Of a stretch of DNA of 64,000 nucleotides, positions 19,841 to 29,648 are shown one piece after another (positions within the stretch are counted from its first letter, which is position 1; the number at the start of each line of letters is the position of its first letter). Location: positions 310,001-374,000 of the forward strand of contig NZ_CP033611.1 in the NCBI RefSeq assembly GCF_003932735.1, read 5' to 3'. The stretch is from Rickettsiales endosymbiont of Stachyamoeba lipophora. GTDB lineage: Bacteria; Pseudomonadota; Alphaproteobacteria; Rickettsiales; 33-17. The notes beneath the pieces are model-generated. The model was not told the DNA's origin. It worked only from the letters and a program-made list of their open reading frames with translations, and did not search any database. Both the position numbers and the translations under genes were made by a program.

Positions 19841-21838
19841 ATGTTATTTAATAAGCAAACATTTTCTTATTCTGATTTAAGTAATGCCATTAGATTTTTA
19901 AGCATAGATGCAGTTGAAAAAGCAAAATCTGGGCATCCAGGAATGCCCATGGGAATGGCTGACATAGCCACCATATTATTCACAAAGTTTTTAAAATTTA
20001 ACCCCACCGATCCCGCCTGGCTTAACCGCGATCGATTTATTCTTTCTAACGGCCATGGCTCAATGCTGCTTTATTCTTTATTATATTTAACTGGCTATGA
20101 TTTAACTTTAGAAGATCTTAAAAATTTTAAGCAGCTTCATTCTAAAACTCCTGGCCATCCTGAATTTGGACATACAGTAGGAGTAGAAACTACCACCGGT
20201 CCTCTAGGACAAGGTATAGCAAATGCAATTGGCATGAGCATTGCGGCCAAACAAATGCAAGCTAAACATAGTGAGGATTTATTTAATCATAAAATATACT
20301 GCTTCTTAGGTGATGGATGTTTAATGGAAGGTATTAGCCATGAAGCTTGCTCTTTAGCAGGCCATCTTCAACTTAATAATCTTATAGTTATTTTTGATGA
20401 CAATGAAATTTCCATTGATGGAGAAACATTACTTTCCACCTCAGATAATGTAAAATTACGCTTCCAAAGCTATGGATGGGAATATTTTAATATCGATGGC
20501 CATGATTATCAACAAATAGAAGAGGCACTGGAACAAGCTCAAAACATTAACAAACCAGTATTAATTGCTGCAAAAACTAAAATTGGTTTCGGCTCTCCTA
20601 ATAAGGAAGGGTCAGCGAAAGCACATGGTTCCCCGCTAGGCAAGGAGGAGATAAAACTAGTACGAGAAAAACTAGGATGGCCTCATAAAGAATTTGAAAT
20701 TCCAGATAATATTTTAAAAGCTTGGCGGAAAGCAGGAACTAAAAATTTAACCGAATATAAATTTTGGAAAGATGAATTTGCAAAGCTAGCTAATCATAAA
20801 AAACTTGAAATTGAAAGAATTTATAATAAAGAACTTCCTAATGATCTAACCAATATTTTTGCAGAACTTAAACGTGAATTTACCACCCGACAGACCAACG
20901 AAGCTACACGCAAATCGTCCGGCAGGGTAATTGAAAAGATAGTTGATTATCTACCAGAATTATTTGGAGGATCAGCTGATTTGAGTGAATCAAACAATAC
21001 TCTTTCTAGCAAGCATCAGATATTTAATCATAATAATTACTCAGGAAACTATCTGCATTACGGTGTTAGAGAGCACGCCATGGCCTCCATCATGAATGGA
21101 ATGAGCGCTTATGGCACACATATACCTTATGCAGGAACTTTTTTAATTTTCTCTGATTATATGAGACCAAGCATTAGGCTTGCTGCACTTATGCAAGTAA
21201 AAGTGATATATATTTTAACCCATGATTCAATAGGGCTAGGAGGAGATGGGCCTACCCATCAGCCGGTTGAGCACTTGGCAGCCCTTAGAGCCATACCCAA
21301 TCTTTTAGTATTAAGACCAATGGATTCTGTAGAAGTAGCTGAATGCTGGCAAATTGCATTAGAATATCAAGGACCTAGCATACTAGCTTTAAGCAGACAA
21401 AATTTAACCTTTTTGCGTACCGAATTTAATGAACAAAATTTATGCAAGAAAGGTGCATATGAGATTATCCAAGAAGATAACCCTCAAGTAACTATATTTG
21501 CCACCGGTTCAGAAGTTGAAATTGCAGTAAAGGCAGCACAACTGCTTCAAGAAAAGCACATTACCACCAGAGTTCTATCTATGCCATCAAAAGAATTATT
21601 TTTAAAGCAAGATTCAAGTTATATTACACAATTTTTATGCAACAACTCTATTAAGGTAGCAGTTGAAGCCGGAATAAATTTAGGATGGCATGAAATTATA
21701 GGACCTCATGGAATTTTTGTAGGAATGCATAGCTTTGGAGCTTCCGCCCCTGAAGATGAGCTATATAAATATTTTAATATAACAGCTGCGCAAATTGTTC
21801 AGCAAGTCATAACTAAGCTTGAGAAAAAACATGATTAA
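19841..21838 (+). CDS. tkt: Transketolase
   Basis: Transketolase moves two-carbon units between sugar phosphates in the non-oxidative pentose phosphate pathway, using thiamine diphosphate. The 665-residue length matches E. coli TktA (663). Visible features are SGHPGMPMGMAD near the start, the TPP-binding motif GDGCLMEG (about 156), HDSIGLGGDGPTHQPVE, and the C-terminal regulatory domain. It starts a tkt-gap-pgk operon. Its retention is informative, because many Rickettsia have lost this pathway; here it probably makes pentose phosphates or erythrose 4-phosphate. Confidence 0.97.
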   Translation: MLFNKQTFSYSDLSNAIRFLSIDAVEKAKSGHPGMPMGMADIATILFTKFLKFNPTDPAWLNRDRFILSNGHGSMLLYSLLYLTGYDLTLEDLKNFKQLHSKTPGHPEFGHTVGVETTTGPLGQGIANAIGMSIAAKQMQAKHSEDLFNHKIYCFLGDGCLMEGISHEACSLAGHLQLNNLIVIFDDNEISIDGETLLSTSDNVKLRFQSYGWEYFNIDGHDYQQIEEALEQAQNINKPVLIAAKTKIGFGSPNKEGSAKAHGSPLGKEEIKLVREKLGWPHKEFEIPDNILKAWRKAGTKNLTEYKFWKDEFAKLANHKKLEIERIYNKELPNDLTNIFAELKREFTTRQTNEATRKSSGRVIEKIVDYLPELFGGSADLSESNNTLSSKHQIFNHNNYSGNYLHYGVREHAMASIMNGMSAYGTHIPYAGTFLIFSDYMRPSIRLAALMQVKVIYILTHDSIGLGGDGPTHQPVEHLAALRAIPNLLVLRPMDSVEVAECWQIALEYQGPSILALSRQNLTFLRTEFNEQNLCKKGAYEIIQEDNPQVTIFATGSEVEIAVKAAQLLQEKHITTRVLSMPSKELFLKQDSSYITQFLCNNSIKVAVEAGINLGWHEIIGPHGIFVGMHSFGASAPEDELYKYFNITAAQIVQQVITKLEKKHD

Positions 21839-22838
21839 TATTGGTATTAATGGTCTAGGTAGGGTTGGCAGAGGCATATTAAGAGCACTACTTGAATATG
21901 ATGAAAAATATAACAACATTAATTTAGTGGCTATCAATAGTCCTGCAAGACTTGAGGAACAATTACATTTAATTAAATATGATTCCGTTTTTGGCCGGTT
22001 AACTCATCAAATTCATGTCGCAGATGATACATTAGTGATCGGAAGACATACTATTAAAATTACCCATGAAAAAGAGATTAATAAACTTCATTGGCAACAA
22101 AAACACGCGGATATAGTATTAGAATGTTCTGGAAAGTTTAATAGTAAAAATTTAGCAAAAGATCATTTAAAACAAGGTGCAAAGAAAATTATTATTTCCG
22201 CTCCTTGTGAGGGAGCTGATAAAACAATTATATTGGGAGTAAATGAAAATGATTTAACCCCAATTGATCAAATAATTTCTATAGGTTCCTGCACTACCAA
22301 TTGTGTAGCTCCTGTAGTTAATATTATTCAACAAAAAATTGGTATACTATCAGGATTTATGACTACCGTTCATTCTTATACTAATGATCAAAATATTATT
22401 GACGCAAGCCATAAAGATTTAAGACGAGCAAGAGCAGCAGGACTTTCAATAATTCCTACTACTACTGGAGCTACCAAAATTATTGGGCAAGTAATACCAG
22501 CACTTAACGGCAAACTTAAAGGCGCAGCTATTAGAATTCCCACGCCTAATGTTTCTTTGATTGATCTTACCCTCCAAGTAGCTGAAGAAACTTCTGTTGA
22601 AGAGATCAACCAAACTTTAAAAAACGCAAGCTTGTCTAATCCAGAAATTTTAGGCATTACTGAGGAACCTTTAGTATCAATAGACTTTATTAAGGATCCG
22701 CGCAGCGCTATAATCGATTTGCAAGAAACCCAAGTAGTAGGTAATAATTTAGTAAGAATTGTTGCATGGTATGATAATGAATGGGGGTTTTCCTGCCGTA
22801 TGCTTGACATGGTTCATTTAATGAGAAATTTTTCATGA
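21831..22838 (+). CDS. gap: Glyceraldehyde-3-phosphate dehydrogenase
   Basis: GAPDH interconverts glyceraldehyde 3-phosphate and 1,3-bisphosphoglycerate with NAD(P). From the ATG at 21831 the product has 335 residues and begins MINIGINGLGRVGRG, the Rossmann nucleotide motif; the catalytic Cys is in SCTTNC (about residue 153). A TTG at 21819 would add four residues and is less likely. The ATG overlaps the end of tkt by eight bases, which suggests translational coupling, and pgk overlaps the end by four. The phosphate-binding and C-terminal WYDNEWGFS motifs are intact. Confidence 0.96.
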   Translation: MINIGINGLGRVGRGILRALLEYDEKYNNINLVAINSPARLEEQLHLIKYDSVFGRLTHQIHVADDTLVIGRHTIKITHEKEINKLHWQQKHADIVLECSGKFNSKNLAKDHLKQGAKKIIISAPCEGADKTIILGVNENDLTPIDQIISIGSCTTNCVAPVVNIIQQKIGILSGFMTTVHSYTNDQNIIDASHKDLRRARAAGLSIIPTTTGATKIIGQVIPALNGKLKGAAIRIPTPNVSLIDLTLQVAEETSVEEINQTLKNASLSNPEILGITEEPLVSIDFIKDPRSAIIDLQETQVVGNNLVRIVAWYDNEWGFSCRMLDMVHLMRNFS

Positions 22839-24058
22839 ATAAAATAACCACTCATGATTTTACTAAATATAATTTAAGTGGCAAAAGAGTATTGTTACGA
22901 CTAGATTTAAATTTATCTATTAGTAATACAGGAGAAATATTAGATGATACGCGGCTCAGGCGATCACTCATCTCAATTAATCAATTAATAAAACAAAAAG
23001 CAAAAATTATTATTTTAAGCCATTTAGGAAGGCCAAAAGGTAAAAAAAACCCTAAAGAAAGCTTAACCCCTATTTTTAAACGTCTTAAAAAATTTTATCC
23101 CGAAAGTATATTTATTGAAGATATTGATAATACTACCGAGCTTGATACCCTTAAAGAGGGCAATATCGCTTTACTAGAGAATTTACGATTTTGGCAAGGT
23201 GAACAAGATAATGATATTAATTTTGCCATGAAGCTATCTAGCCTGGCTGACTTTTTTATTAATGATGCCTTCGCTTGCTGCCATCGCAACCATTCATCTA
23301 TAACCAAGCTCCCTATGTTACTCCCCTCAGCCCCCGGTTTACTTATGATAGAAGAAGTAACTCATTTACATCAAATTTTAGAAAACAATCTCAAACCAAG
23401 TATTGCAATTTTAGGAGGAAATAAAGTTTCAACCAAAATTGACCTGTTGAAATCCTTAGTCACTAAAATGGACTATCTATTTATTGGAGGTGCAATGGCT
23501 AATAATTTTTTATCTTCAATAGGTTTTCAAATAGGAAATTCCATCAAGGAAGAAAGCATTAAAGAAACTTGTACAGAAATTATCGCACTTGCAAGAAATC
23601 ATCACTGCCAAATAATGCTACCTGTTGATGCTGTAGTAACCCCTGAGTTAAAAAGTGATGCTATAGCTCAAGTTGTAAGTATTGATAAAATTAACGACCA
23701 AGACATTATTGCAGATATTGGCCCACAAACATTAGCTAATATTGATTTAATATTATCCCAAGCTAAGTTGGTTATTTGGAATGGCCCTGTTGGTGCCTAT
23801 GAATTTTCTTCATTTTCTTTGGGATCAATTACCATTTCTCAAATGATAACTCATTATACCAACAAAGGTACATTAACTAGCATAGCAGGAGGCGGTGATG
23901 TCATCAGTGCCATTAATATGGGAGGCAACAAGCATAATTTTAGTTACCTTTCAACTGCCGGGGGAGCATTTTTAGAATGGCTAGAGGGAAAGTCCCTAGT
24001 CGGAATTACAGCATTATCTCAAGAAAATATTGATGAATCATGCAGAATGGAATTATAG
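22835..24058 (+). CDS. pgk: Phosphoglycerate kinase
   Basis: PGK transfers phosphate between 1,3-bisphosphoglycerate and ADP. The 407-residue product (usual length about 395) has the N-terminal substrate motif LLRLDLNLS, the hinge segment NDAFACCHRNHSS, NGPVGAYE, and the C-terminal nucleotide motif GGGDVISAI. The hinge motif is usually NDAFGTAHRAHAS, so GTAHRA here reads ACCHRN; this is unusual but keeps His and Arg. The start codon overlaps the gap stop by four bases (ATGA). With gap it links triose phosphates to 3-phosphoglycerate, in either direction. Confidence 0.94.
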   Translation: MNKITTHDFTKYNLSGKRVLLRLDLNLSISNTGEILDDTRLRRSLISINQLIKQKAKIIILSHLGRPKGKKNPKESLTPIFKRLKKFYPESIFIEDIDNTTELDTLKEGNIALLENLRFWQGEQDNDINFAMKLSSLADFFINDAFACCHRNHSSITKLPMLLPSAPGLLMIEEVTHLHQILENNLKPSIAILGGNKVSTKIDLLKSLVTKMDYLFIGGAMANNFLSSIGFQIGNSIKEESIKETCTEIIALARNHHCQIMLPVDAVVTPELKSDAIAQVVSIDKINDQDIIADIGPQTLANIDLILSQAKLVIWNGPVGAYEFSSFSLGSITISQMITHYTNKGTLTSIAGGGDVISAINMGGNKHNFSYLSTAGGAFLEWLEGKSLVGITALSQENIDESCRMEL

Positions 24059-24444
24059 TTCACAATTTAGGTGATATCGAATATATTGCAGCACAGCAGC
24101 ATTTTAACGGTTTAATTGTAAATGCTGGATATATGAGTCATGCATTAGGTCCTGTACTTATTGACACATTATTAAAAACTGCCGTTAATCAATATAATGT
24201 AAATATTGATTATATAGCTTGTGATGTACATAATAATATTTATTATATTGAATATTTATATAAGAAGGGTTTTAACCAATTTTTAATAACCGACTTAAAT
24301 GCAAATCAACAAGAAATGCTGAATTTTGCTATAAAAACTTATGGGATTAAAATCCTCAATAAAGAGCAATTAGATTTATACGATTTTAATTTTTTTGAGC
24401 AAACCAGTTTTAATAACTTTATTGCTAATCATAATACACTTTAA
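24040..24444 (+). CDS. Unknown protein between pgk and the oxidoreductase
   Basis: I do not recognise this 134-residue protein. It is predicted soluble, with a pattern of short strands and helices (LIVNAGYMSHALGPVLID, IDYIACD, FLITDLNANQQ) that would fit a small alpha/beta fold such as a Rossmann-like domain. Its ATG lies 19 bases inside pgk in another frame and the next gene starts three bases after its stop, so it is embedded in the operon and probably translated by coupling. No catalytic motif is clear. Confidence 0.65.
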   Translation: MQNGIIVHNLGDIEYIAAQQHFNGLIVNAGYMSHALGPVLIDTLLKTAVNQYNVNIDYIACDVHNNIYYIEYLYKKGFNQFLITDLNANQQEMLNFAIKTYGIKILNKEQLDLYDFNFFEQTSFNNFIANHNTL

Positions 24445-24447
24445 AAA

Positions 24448-27400
24448 ATGACACTAAATTTAGGATTTGGGCTTACTTTCCAAGATCTATATGATCTTTC
24501 TGGCTTAAATAAAATTGATACCCTATTTATTGGCTACTTAAACAATATACACCCTGAACTTGCAAATAATCTAGTTCATACCAGAAATCTTTATGCTAAA
24601 AATCAAGCTATTTCTTCTAAAGAATTTTCCAATCTCATTATTACACTTAGTCCAGTAGTCGAACAATTTTTAGGGGAACTTTTTAATATAAGTAATCAAC
24701 TAGCTGCACTTTCACAATCTTTTACAACCTTAGAACCCTTGTTTATTTTCAAGCGTACCTTTGTTCAAAAAATTGTTTCTCGTAAATTAACTCAAATCAA
24801 CTTAGCTTTAGAAAATATTACTCAAGCTAAAAATTATTTAAGTAATATTGTTAATATTGAAGATATTTTAGCTTTTGCGCAAGTAGTTAATTCGTGGCTT
24901 AGCTCTCCTGAACAATACTCACAAGAACTAGCATCTGCTGAGATAATTGTAGCAGAAATTTTAAAAAACAATCCTAAAAAATTTGATAATATCGTCTATT
25001 TCCTGCCTAAAAAGATAGACTATAATCACTTAGTAACCCATACACTCCATACCAATGATGTGGATTACTTATACAGCACTGAAGCAAAAAAAAATAATAG
25101 ATATGGGTTCAGCTTACAAGACCAGGGTGGAAGCAAAGAATATGTGCTAGATCAAATCCATTATTGTATTTACTGTCATAATCAAGATAAAGATTCATGC
25201 TCTAAAGGATTAAAAGATAAAGAAAATCATTTTAAGATAAATGAACTTAATATACCGCTGGCCGGTTGCCCACTGGGTCAAAAAATTTCCGAGATGAATT
25301 ATTTAAAAAATCTTGGATTTAATCTTTCTTCCTTAGCTGTAGCAATGATCGACAATCCTCTAATTGCAGCAACCGGGCACAGAATATGCAATGATTGCAT
25401 GAAGGCTTGCATATATCAAAAACAAAATCCTGTAGATATTCCACAAATTGAGAGCAGTATATTAAAAGATGTTTTAAATCTGGAATATGGTTTTGAAATT
25501 TATTCATTACTCAGCAGATGGAATCCTTTAAATTTTACTCGCCCTTTACCCCACATTAATACCAATAAAAATGTTTTAGTAGTTGGTATGGGGCCAGCTG
25601 GTTTCAACCTCTCATATCATTTATTACAAGAAGGTCATAATGTAGTTGGTATTGATGGATTAAAAATAGAGGGATTGGATCATGATTTAAGCGGCATAGA
25701 TTTAGATGGTAAACTTCATAATTTTAGGCCAATCCATAAAATTAGTGATATTACAGAAGATTTAGATACCAGGATTCCAGCAGGTTTTGGAGGAGTAGCA
25801 GAATACGGCATCACTTCACGGTGGGATAAGAATAATTTAACAATCATTAGGTTATTACTTGAACGGCATCGAAATTTTCGACTATACGGAGGTGTAAGAT
25901 TTGGAAGCAACATCACCAAAAGCCAAGCATTCGATCTTAGTTTCCATCATATTGCCTTATGTGTAGGAGCGGGGCGACCAAATATATTAACCATACCTAA
26001 TATCTTAGCTAAGGGTGTACGAACAGCTTCTGATTTTTTAATGTCTTTACAACTTAGTGGTGCATTTAATGATAAGCTGCTTACCAACCTAAGCTTAAGG
26101 CTACCGATTATAGTAATTGGCGGGGGTTTAACTGCTATTGATACCGCAACAGAAAGCCTGTTTTATTATTCTAAATTAGTTAACCGTACAGTAAAAAGAT
26201 TTTATGATTTATGCAAAATTCATACTGAGGCACAAATTAGAGCCAGCTTAAACGAAGAAGAACAATCTATTTTAGATGAATATCTTACTCATTATAAGCT
26301 ATTTAAAAAGAAGCCTACAAAGGAAATTAACCGCATTATTCGTGAGGATTTAGGTGGTGTTACTATCCTATATCGCCAAGAACTAAAGGACGCTCCAAGC
26401 TATAGATTTAATCATGAAGAAGTATCACTAGCTTTTGAACAGGGTATTAAATTTGCTATAAATGTTATTCCTCTTAAACTTCATACCGATAAATTTGGTG
26501 CAGTAGACAAAATTTCCATTATACAACATGGCAAAGAAATTAATCTTAATGCACGAACTGTTTTACTCGCAATTGGCACTAACCCTAACACTACTATCGC
26601 TCATGAGTTTGAAAATGAATTTTATCTTGACCAGCAAGGATATTTTAGAACGATAACCAATGATTTTAAAGAAGCTGATTCTAAAACAATAAACGCACCG
26701 CACAAGAATGATATTTTCAGCGAAATTAACTCAGATCAAACGAGTATGAGCTTCTTAGGAGATGCCCATCCTTCTTTTGCTGGTAATGTAGTTAAAGCTA
26801 TGGCTAGCAGCAAGCATGCTTATCCCTTTATTACTGCTCAATTAGCCAAAGTTACTTCATATTCAGATCCTGACTTTTTTAGCAAAGTTACTAGCCACCT
26901 ACTAAGCCGTGTAAAGAAAATAAATTTTATTACCTCAAATATTGTGGAATTAATTGTTGAATCAAAGTCGGCAGCAGAAAACTTTAAACCTGGCCAATTT
27001 TTTAGGCTACAAAATTATTCTAAAAATGCACTTAAAACAAAAGAGCAAACTTTGCTAATGGAAGGGCTAGCACTTAGCGGAACTATAGTGGATAAAACAA
27101 AAGGATTAATTTCTCTTATCATTTTTGAAACTCAAGGATCTTCTAAATTATGCAAATTTTTACAGCCCAATGAACGTGTAATACTAATGGGCCCTACAGG
27201 TAGCCCAACTGAAATTCCAAAAAACAAAAAAGTATTACTAATTGGTAATGGCTTTGGTAATGTCGTTTTATTTTCTCTAGCTAAAGCACTTAAAGAAAAT
27301 GGATGCCAGGTATTATTCTTTGCCGGATATAAACAAGCAAGTGAAGTTTATCTTCCCGGCAATCTTAATGAGATGAGTGACACGATGGTTTGGTGTTGCG

Positions 27401-27855
27401 ATCAACAGCAGATTATAATTACTAGAGAAGGGGATTATAGCTACAATCAAAATATTATTAATGGGCTGATTAGTTATAGTAAAACACCTAACGTTCATAT
27501 AAAATTGGAAGATATAGAGCATATAATAGTAATTGGATCTAGCCAAATGATGGGCGGTGTAGCCCATGAGATCAACAACAGACTTAAACCTTATTTGCAA
27601 CAAGCACATACTGCAATAGCGCGTATTAATTCACCAATGCAATGTATGATGAAAAAAGTTTGTGCTCAATGTCTACAAGAACATATTGACCCTAATACCC
27701 AGGAAAAATATTATGTCTATTCTTGTTACAAACAAGACCAAGAATTAGATAAAGTAAATTTCAAGCATTTAACAGATAGACTTAGTCAAAATAGTTTACT
27801 GGAAAAGATAACGGGACTAAAACTTAAACACCTTTTAGAGAATGAAATAAATTAA
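24448..27855 (+). CDS. Multidomain flavin and iron-sulfur oxidoreductase
   Basis: The 1135-residue protein combines several redox modules. A helical N-terminal region of about 230 residues has no clear match. Cysteine motifs follow (CIYCHNQDKDSC at about 240, CNDCMKAC near 315) and resemble the GltD-type 4Fe-4S N-terminal domain. Next come two dinucleotide-binding motifs, VVGMGPAGFN (about 375) and VIGGGLTAID (about 555), then a ferredoxin-reductase-like domain with LLIGNGFGNVV (about 930), and last a Cys cluster MQCMMKKVCAQC (about 1064), as in dihydroorotate dehydrogenase B electron-transfer subunits. It probably passes electrons between NAD(P)H and an unknown partner. A glutamate synthase subunit was considered, but no large subunit is nearby. 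Confidence 0.75.
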   Translation: MTLNLGFGLTFQDLYDLSGLNKIDTLFIGYLNNIHPELANNLVHTRNLYAKNQAISSKEFSNLIITLSPVVEQFLGELFNISNQLAALSQSFTTLEPLFIFKRTFVQKIVSRKLTQINLALENITQAKNYLSNIVNIEDILAFAQVVNSWLSSPEQYSQELASAEIIVAEILKNNPKKFDNIVYFLPKKIDYNHLVTHTLHTNDVDYLYSTEAKKNNRYGFSLQDQGGSKEYVLDQIHYCIYCHNQDKDSCSKGLKDKENHFKINELNIPLAGCPLGQKISEMNYLKNLGFNLSSLAVAMIDNPLIAATGHRICNDCMKACIYQKQNPVDIPQIESSILKDVLNLEYGFEIYSLLSRWNPLNFTRPLPHINTNKNVLVVGMGPAGFNLSYHLLQEGHNVVGIDGLKIEGLDHDLSGIDLDGKLHNFRPIHKISDITEDLDTRIPAGFGGVAEYGITSRWDKNNLTIIRLLLERHRNFRLYGGVRFGSNITKSQAFDLSFHHIALCVGAGRPNILTIPNILAKGVRTASDFLMSLQLSGAFNDKLLTNLSLRLPIIVIGGGLTAIDTATESLFYYSKLVNRTVKRFYDLCKIHTEAQIRASLNEEEQSILDEYLTHYKLFKKKPTKEINRIIREDLGGVTILYRQELKDAPSYRFNHEEVSLAFEQGIKFAINVIPLKLHTDKFGAVDKISIIQHGKEINLNARTVLLAIGTNPNTTIAHEFENEFYLDQQGYFRTITNDFKEADSKTINAPHKNDIFSEINSDQTSMSFLGDAHPSFAGNVVKAMASSKHAYPFITAQLAKVTSYSDPDFFSKVTSHLLSRVKKINFITSNIVELIVESKSAAENFKPGQFFRLQNYSKNALKTKEQTLLMEGLALSGTIVDKTKGLISLIIFETQGSSKLCKFLQPNERVILMGPTGSPTEIPKNKKVLLIGNGFGNVVLFSLAKALKENGCQVLFFAGYKQASEVYLPGNLNEMSDTMVWCCDQQQIIITREGDYSYNQNIINGLISYSKTPNVHIKLEDIEHIIVIGSSQMMGGVAHEINNRLKPYLQQAHTAIARINSPMQCMMKKVCAQCLQEHIDPNTQEKYYVYSCYKQDQELDKVNFKHLTDRLSQNSLLEKITGLKLKHLLENEIN

Positions 27856-27859
27856 AGTT

Positions 27860-28540
27860 ATGGCAAATTTAAATAGTAGAAACCAAAAAGTTAAAGTTAA
27901 AACGGCTAAAGGAAGAAAATTATCTTCAACTCGCTGGCTTGAAAGGCAGCTAAATGATCCGTTTGTACAGCAAGCCAAAATAGATGGATATAGATCACGC
28001 GCGGCTTATAAATTAATTCAAATTAATGAAAAATTTGGGTTGTTACACCCTGGGCAGCTTGTTATTGATCTTGGTGCTGCCCCAGGAGGCTGGACTCAAG
28101 TAGCTGCAAAATCACTAAATCCTTCAAAAACCCCTTCTTCACATATTATTGGAATAGACCTCCAACCGATGGAACCTATGGCTGATGCTACTATCATTTT
28201 AGGTGATTTTAATGATTTAGAGGTTTACGAGCAACTTATAGAGCAAATGCATGGCAGAAAAGCTGATGTAATCTTAAGCGATATGGCATCCCCTGCGTGT
28301 GGTAATTCTCAAGTAGATCATGATAGAATTATAGTATTATGCGAAATGGTCTTTGATTTTGCCTATAAATATCTTAATCATGGTGGTAGCGTAGTAGTAA
28401 AAGTACTAAGAGGTGGCACTGAACAAGAACTATTAACTAAAATAAAACACACTTTTGAAATAGTAAAACATTTCAAACCAGATGCAAGCCGTAAAGATTC
28501 TGCAGAAATGTATTTAGTAGCCCAAGGCTTTAGAGGATAA
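27860..28540 (+). CDS. rlmE: 23S rRNA 2'-O-methyltransferase RlmE (FtsJ)
   Basis: RlmE methylates the 2'-OH of U2552 in the A loop of 23S rRNA, a late step of 50S assembly. The 226-residue protein shows GYRSRAAYKL, the SAM-binding motif DLGAAPGGWTQ (about 70), the catalytic Asp in LSDMASPACG, and VVKVLRG, so the K-D-K-E tetrad of the FtsJ family appears present. It follows the oxidoreductase by four bases and precedes the ELM1-like gene by one. Confidence 0.94.
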   Translation: MANLNSRNQKVKVKTAKGRKLSSTRWLERQLNDPFVQQAKIDGYRSRAAYKLIQINEKFGLLHPGQLVIDLGAAPGGWTQVAAKSLNPSKTPSSHIIGIDLQPMEPMADATIILGDFNDLEVYEQLIEQMHGRKADVILSDMASPACGNSQVDHDRIIVLCEMVFDFAYKYLNHGGSVVVKVLRGGTEQELLTKIKHTFEIVKHFKPDASRKDSAEMYLVAQGFRG

Positions 28541-28541
28541 T

Positions 28542-29528
28542 ATGGTAAACATTTTAGTGCTGCAAGATAATCGGGCAGGCAATAACAAACAAGCATTAAG
28601 CGTTGCAGAACTAATTGCTAGAGAGATTCCAAGCAACATTGAAATTAAGAAAGTAGATTACAACTCTCTAAATATAGTACCTAACATTTTAGGAATTATG
28701 CCCAAATTTTATCATATAGCTAACAAAAAAGAAGTATTAGAGTTAAAACATAAACCTGATTTAATTATTGCAGCTGGCAGAAAGCTAGCCTCTGTAGCAC
28801 TTGGCATTAAAAACATTTATGATTGCAAGTGGCTACAATTAATGTGGCCAGGAAGTATAGCCCACCATACAGATTTATTATTAATTCCTAAGCATGATAA
28901 TTTGCGCAATTGGTTTTATAAAAATAAAATTATCCCTACTCTAGGTACCCCCACTATTATCAACGATGCTAAGCTTAAAGGTGAAGCTGCTCAATTCCCT
29001 AATCTTAATTTAATTCAAAAACGTAAAATAGCGGTTTTAGTGGGTGGCAAGCATAAACAAGGCGAACTTACCGTTGAGGCTACCAGGTCCCTAGCCAATA
29101 TGCTAGATGCTATTAATCAAGACAGCAAGATTCACTATCTAATTACCACTAGTAGAAGAACAGGAACCAGCCAAACCAGCGTCCTTAAGCAGAGCATTTG
29201 TTCAGATTATGAACTTTTTGAACCAAACAACAATAATATTTTAAATCCTTACAATGCTTATCTTTATTATGCTGATGAAATCATTGTAACCACCGACTCA
29301 ATTGCAATGTTAAGTGAGGCTATAACTCTTAATAAGCCCGTATATTATTTTGATGCGCCTCAACTTAGCTCTCCGAAACATAAAAGATTTTATAAAGAGC
29401 TTGAAGACTTAGAATTAATAAAAAACATATATAATTATGGTAATCAAGAATTTCATCCTAAAATTAATTTTAACGATTTAAATATACAGATTGCTCAGAA
29501 GATTATAAATAGGCTAGCTCTAAACTAA
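28542..29528 (+). CDS. ELM1-like (DUF1022) family protein
   Basis: The 328-residue protein resembles the ELM1/DUF1022 family, named for a plant mitochondrial fission factor and common in alphaproteobacteria, with a glycosyltransferase B-like fold. The diagnostic stretches are the N-terminal LVLQDNRAGNNKQALSVA, the central LQLMWPG, and the C-terminal VTTDSIAMLSEA and PVYYFDAP. No function is established in bacteria; an envelope sugar-transfer role has been suggested from the fold. It ends the tkt-led gene run. Confidence 0.75.
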   Translation: MVNILVLQDNRAGNNKQALSVAELIAREIPSNIEIKKVDYNSLNIVPNILGIMPKFYHIANKKEVLELKHKPDLIIAAGRKLASVALGIKNIYDCKWLQLMWPGSIAHHTDLLLIPKHDNLRNWFYKNKIIPTLGTPTIINDAKLKGEAAQFPNLNLIQKRKIAVLVGGKHKQGELTVEATRSLANMLDAINQDSKIHYLITTSRRTGTSQTSVLKQSICSDYELFEPNNNNILNPYNAYLYYADEIIVTTDSIAMLSEAITLNKPVYYFDAPQLSSPKHKRFYKELEDLELIKNIYNYGNQEFHPKINFNDLNIQIAQKIINRLALN

Positions 29529-29587
29529 AACAGATTTAAATTTAGCCCTCAATTAATTGGGAGCAAAACTAATCCTTAAACAATAAA

Positions 29588-29618
29588 AAAAATCCTGCAA
29601 ATTTATTGCAGGATTTTT
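29588..29618. terminator. Bidirectional terminator between the ELM1-like gene and ctrA
   Basis: A perfect 13-base stem (29588-29600 and 29606-29618, core TCCTGCAA/TTGCAGGA) with a five-base loop is flanked by A and T runs. It lies between convergent genes and serves both. Confidence 0.88.
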
Positions 29619-29648
29619 AATAAGTATATAGGTAAATAACAACAAAAA

